A stretch of 64,000 nucleotides of DNA. Source: Bacteroidota bacterium (GTDB lineage Bacteria; Bacteroidota; Bacteroidia; AKYH767-A; OLB10). How positions within the stretch are numbered: the first letter of the stretch is position 1; every line of letters begins with the position of its first letter. A model generated the notes under the pieces. It ran no database searches, was not told the DNA's origin, and worked only from the letters and a program-made list of their open reading frames with translations. The stretch covers positions 62,001-126,000 of the forward strand of contig JADJPB010000008.1 in the NCBI GenBank assembly GCA_016713445.1. The letters run 5' to 3'. The position numbers were made by a program, and so were the translations under genes. This document shows positions 61,083 through 64,000 of the stretch, piece by piece.

Positions 61083-63542
61083 TTAAAAAGTCAACTGGAA
61101 GCTACCGCGAATTCCAAACTTAGAGATATTGGGATTTTCCAAATAGCTCATCCTCCATAGGAAATCGACACGCAGAATTTTGAAGATATTCTCTACGCCT
61201 ACTCCTGCTTCTACGTATGGTTTTTTATTGAGAGAGTAAAATAAACTTTGATTGGCTTGCAAATTTAAGTTTGAAGTTGACAATTCGCCCCAAACAGCTT
61301 TCACTTGTGCTACTTCGCGCCATTTTAATTTACGCAACAACGGAATTTTGTCGAGGAAAAATCCATCGAAATGATGCGTTGCAAATCCACTTAAATAATA
61401 GTCACTCACAAACTCAAAAAAATTCATCATGTTAAATGCTGCGTAATCGTAAAAATAAGTTTCGTTACCTGGATGAATTTCAAGCAATGGATAAGGAACC
61501 TTACCCCATGTTCTACCTGCACTCAACACCCAATAAGTATATCCAAATGGATTCAATTTTAATCGATCATCAATTCGAATTGACAATTTATGGTAATCGA
61601 AATCACCCTCTAAAAAACCTTTAATTCCCTTTGTATAATTGATCTGAATGATCGGGTGTTCACTGCCCAAGCTAATGCGATCTACTTTTCCTGCGACAAA
61701 TTTTTCACGGTAGGCGAAACGCATAAACATGCTTAACTGTGTAGTTTGAAAAGTATTTACAACCAGATTCTTTTCTTCGCTTGTAAAATAACTAATATCT
61801 AATTTCCCCAGCGGGTGAAATTCATTGTGGGACAACGTCACCTTATTACTTAGACCTGGAAACCATTCTATTTCATACCATAATTTCTGGAGGCGGGAAG
61901 AATTTAATTTATTTGCCGGATTCCTTCTAAATACCGATGATAAAATATTATCATCTTGAAATGCATTATCACTTTGCCCTAATTGCTCTATATCAAATCG
62001 GTATTGTACTCCGGTAAATTGCCGAGGCTTGTCCGAGATTTTAAACTTTGCTGCACCCATGTATTTAAATCGTTCATCTTTTAATCCATAAGCGAGATAG
62101 CCTTCTAATTGAATTTTTGTACTAAGATCGTCGCTAGTACGCATTCCAATACGAAAGCGATTTCCCTCTACTGGATTGGAACTATACACGGTGTAATAGG
62201 GTCCGAGTTCGATGAGTCCAATATCTTTATATCCTGTGAAGAAAAGGGTAATTAATTCTACGTAAGTTTTAAAAGCAGGCAATGTTTTTATCGTATCTAC
62301 CATGTGGTAAATTTTCTGCTCGCGTTCTGCTAAAGAATCATGACGATTAATATCCCAGTAATCGGCAGTTTTATTTAGCGCATCATCATTCACGCGAATG
62401 ATTTCTGTACCTTTAAATATTTCATCTGGAATCGTATGATTCACCTTTATTTTTCGGTAGGTAGTCGACTTTCTACCAATGAAGCTCATGCCTTCTTGAC
62501 GTGCTGCGAAATCGAGGACCAACATATCTCGCATCAACATCCACCTTACATCATCTACACGTGTATATTCCTGCACGATGGCCATGTCTTCCACCCAGTT
62601 GATATTCGCATCATGAGCAATACGCATTGATATTTTCTTGATGGCAAACGTAGTATCGTGCACCCAAAAATCGCCACTGAATGTTAATTCCTGTGGACGT
62701 CGCGGTTTGAACTTCATCTTATAACACCACTGATTATCGAGGAAAGCTGAATCGAGTAAATAATAACGATAATACACAAGACCTAAATCTGAAGCTGGAC
62801 TAATAAATCCCTTTCCAAAAAGTTCTATAAAATTATCGTACACATTCACCCGTTGGTACATATCGCCAAGAAACTGAGTCACAGAAGCATTCTCCAAACC
62901 AGAAACTTTACTTGCTTTAATAATTTCCTGCTTACTACTTGGACTACTTCTGTAATATAAATCCGACAAAGTTTCGCTGATAAAAAAGGGAAGAAAAGGT
63001 TTACTATTCGTTTCATTACTATCAATATTATCCCAAACAAAAGCAAAAGGTTTGAGCAACTTATTCTTCTTCATTTTGTCACTTATATTCGTCAAATCGA
63101 ATTCCAGTTTATTATACACTTCGTATTGAAAAGAGCTCAATTTTGTATGATCGTTCTCGAATTTATGTTTAATGATTTCACGAAATATAATGTTCGCGGG
63201 ATTCTCACCCGCCTTAATCACCACTTCTTGCAATTCCACTTTACTTGCCTTCAGCACTATATTGATCATTTGATCCTGGCCTTTCTTCACACGCATCTTC
63301 ACGGTCTGATAGCCCACCAAGGTACAAACCACAGAATCGCCAGGAGTATTAGTAATTAACACATAATTACCATCAAAATCGGTATTGGTACCGACTGTAG
63401 TTCCTTTAAAAACCACCGTAGCGAAAGGGATTGGCTCATTCGTAAGTTGATCCGTCACCTTTCCTCTGATTTTAGTTTGTTGCGCAAGAGAAAGCTGCGC
63501 GAAAAATAACATCGACAAAAATAATAAGTAATAATATCTCAT
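61083..63542 (-). CDS. DUF5686 protein with carboxypeptidase regulatory-like domain
   Basis: An 819-residue outer-membrane protein. The signal peptide (LLFLSMLFFAQLSLAQ) is followed by a carboxypeptidase-regulatory-like domain (IRGKVTDQLTNEPIPFATV, GTNTDFDGNYVL), as in TonB-dependent receptors and DUF5686 proteins. The DUF5686 body follows, with a beta-barrel-like C-terminus ending KFGIRGSFQLTF. No TonB box or plug was recognised. Function unknown, perhaps surface assembly. It is intact, and its 3' end lies next to the mosaic repeat array. Confidence 0.87.
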   Translation of the reverse strand: MRYYYLLFLSMLFFAQLSLAQQTKIRGKVTDQLTNEPIPFATVVFKGTTVGTNTDFDGNYVLITNTPGDSVVCTLVGYQTVKMRVKKGQDQMINIVLKASKVELQEVVIKAGENPANIIFREIIKHKFENDHTKLSSFQYEVYNKLEFDLTNISDKMKKNKLLKPFAFVWDNIDSNETNSKPFLPFFISETLSDLYYRSSPSSKQEIIKASKVSGLENASVTQFLGDMYQRVNVYDNFIELFGKGFISPASDLGLVYYRYYLLDSAFLDNQWCYKMKFKPRRPQELTFSGDFWVHDTTFAIKKISMRIAHDANINWVEDMAIVQEYTRVDDVRWMLMRDMLVLDFAARQEGMSFIGRKSTTYRKIKVNHTIPDEIFKGTEIIRVNDDALNKTADYWDINRHDSLAEREQKIYHMVDTIKTLPAFKTYVELITLFFTGYKDIGLIELGPYYTVYSSNPVEGNRFRIGMRTSDDLSTKIQLEGYLAYGLKDERFKYMGAAKFKISDKPRQFTGVQYRFDIEQLGQSDNAFQDDNILSSVFRRNPANKLNSSRLQKLWYEIEWFPGLSNKVTLSHNEFHPLGKLDISYFTSEEKNLVVNTFQTTQLSMFMRFAYREKFVAGKVDRISLGSEHPIIQINYTKGIKGFLEGDFDYHKLSIRIDDRLKLNPFGYTYWVLSAGRTWGKVPYPLLEIHPGNETYFYDYAAFNMMNFFEFVSDYYLSGFATHHFDGFFLDKIPLLRKLKWREVAQVKAVWGELSTSNLNLQANQSLFYSLNKKPYVEAGVGVENIFKILRVDFLWRMSYLENPNISKFGIRGSFQLTF

Positions 63543-63578
63543 ACTTTATTTAATCGGGTGATATACGTTTATACGATA

Positions 63579-63926
63579 CTATTTTGTTAATGTTCCTAGT
63601 TCTTCCCAGTATTCTACGGCCCTGCGCGTATGTGGAATCACAATACTTCCTCCTACTAAATTTGCAATCGAGAAAACCTCAAAAAGTTCTTCTGTAGTTA
63701 CTCCTTGCTCCTTGCATTTTCCAAGATGATAACGGATGCAATCATCACAACGTAAAACCATCGAAGAAATTAGTCCTAACATCTCTTTTGTTTTCACATC
63801 CAAAGCACCTGCCTGATAAGTGGAAGTATCGAGTGCCCAAAATCGTTTCATGTTCAGATTCCCTTGTGCGAGAATCTTCTCATTCATTAATTCGCGGTAC
63901 TCATTGAAGTTTTTTACCAAAGACAT
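63579..63926 (-). CDS. Carboxymuconolactone decarboxylase family protein
   Basis: A 115-residue AhpD-like protein. The CxxC motif is in VLRCDDCIRYHLGKCKEQG, the usual helical hairpin site, and VFSIANLVGGSIVIPHTRRAVEYWEEL matches the family. Such proteins are peroxidase-cycle partners or of unknown activity. It lies 36 bp upstream of the DUF5686 gene on the same strand, so the two may be co-transcribed. It is complete, with a short gene-free stretch to the window end. Confidence 0.85.
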   Translation of the reverse strand: MSLVKNFNEYRELMNEKILAQGNLNMKRFWALDTSTYQAGALDVKTKEMLGLISSMVLRCDDCIRYHLGKCKEQGVTTEELFEVFSIANLVGGSIVIPHTRRAVEYWEELGTLTK

Positions 63927-64000
63927 TATTTATATTATTTAAATGAGGCCCATCGCCCTCAGTTACTAAAGTAGAACATTTACCCGAAATCCCAATTAAC

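Overview
This window is a low-GC, gene-dense chromosomal segment of a Bacteroidota member (order not resolvable by eye). The evidence is a set of phylum-typical genes: at least seven secreted proteins with type IX secretion system (T9SS) C-terminal sorting domains, a PorU2/PorV2 pair, an IPExxxVDY protein next to pyruvate kinase, DUF5686, DUF983, HU-CCDC81/SPOR and futalosine-route menaquinone synthesis (mqnC). The sequence also has promoter-like TAnnTTTG motifs of the Bacteroidota type. No rRNA, tRNA or CRISPR array was recognised.

Layout. 1-7.2 kb: broken but recognisable housekeeping genes (DinB family, trpS, PAP2 phosphatase, plsC, bacilliredoxin, PAS and response-regulator proteins, tadA) among short interspersed repeats. 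7.2-16.1 kb: a very large secreted protein (leader with twelve CTCAA repeats, adhesin-like region, clan-A-like glycosidase, beta-helix, T9SS tail) followed by a second T9SS cargo. 16.4-19.4 kb: IPExxxVDY protein, pyruvate kinase, M42 peptidase. 19.6-24.5 kb: a multiheme cytochrome with a T9SS tail and an FG-GAP/UnbV protein. 24.6-29.1 kb: four-helix-bundle gene between inverted repeats, MacB-like permease, RnfD-like membrane protein with a DUF2330 partner. 29.2-34.5 kb: two more T9SS cargos on the minus strand, the second with a GAGTGT-repeat leader and four operator-like dyads upstream. 34.8-44.8 kb: M13 peptidase, YyaL, tyrS, SDR epimerase, DUF983, SPOR protein, kdsB. 44.8-51.3 kb: T9SS type B cargo, mqnC, leucyl aminopeptidase, pdxA. 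51.3-57.5 kb: porV2-porU2. 57.7-64 kb: pssA-purS-DUF1684, lptB, a mosaic repeat array, DUF5686, and a carboxymuconolactone decarboxylase-like protein.

How it fits together: the PorV2/PorU2 pair is a plausible helper of the sorting apparatus that exports and anchors the T9SS cargos. The two largest cargos share a beta-helix plus sorting-domain architecture, and each has a simple-sequence repeat at its 5' end. This resembles a slipped-strand contingency (phase-variation) arrangement and is the most interesting signal here.

Caution: many otherwise conserved genes carry one or more 1-nt frameshifts, often at homopolymers, and two carry in-frame stops. The density is much higher in the first 21 kb than after 36 kb. 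I read most of these as consensus errors, so gene spans below join frames where conserved sequence continues across the break.
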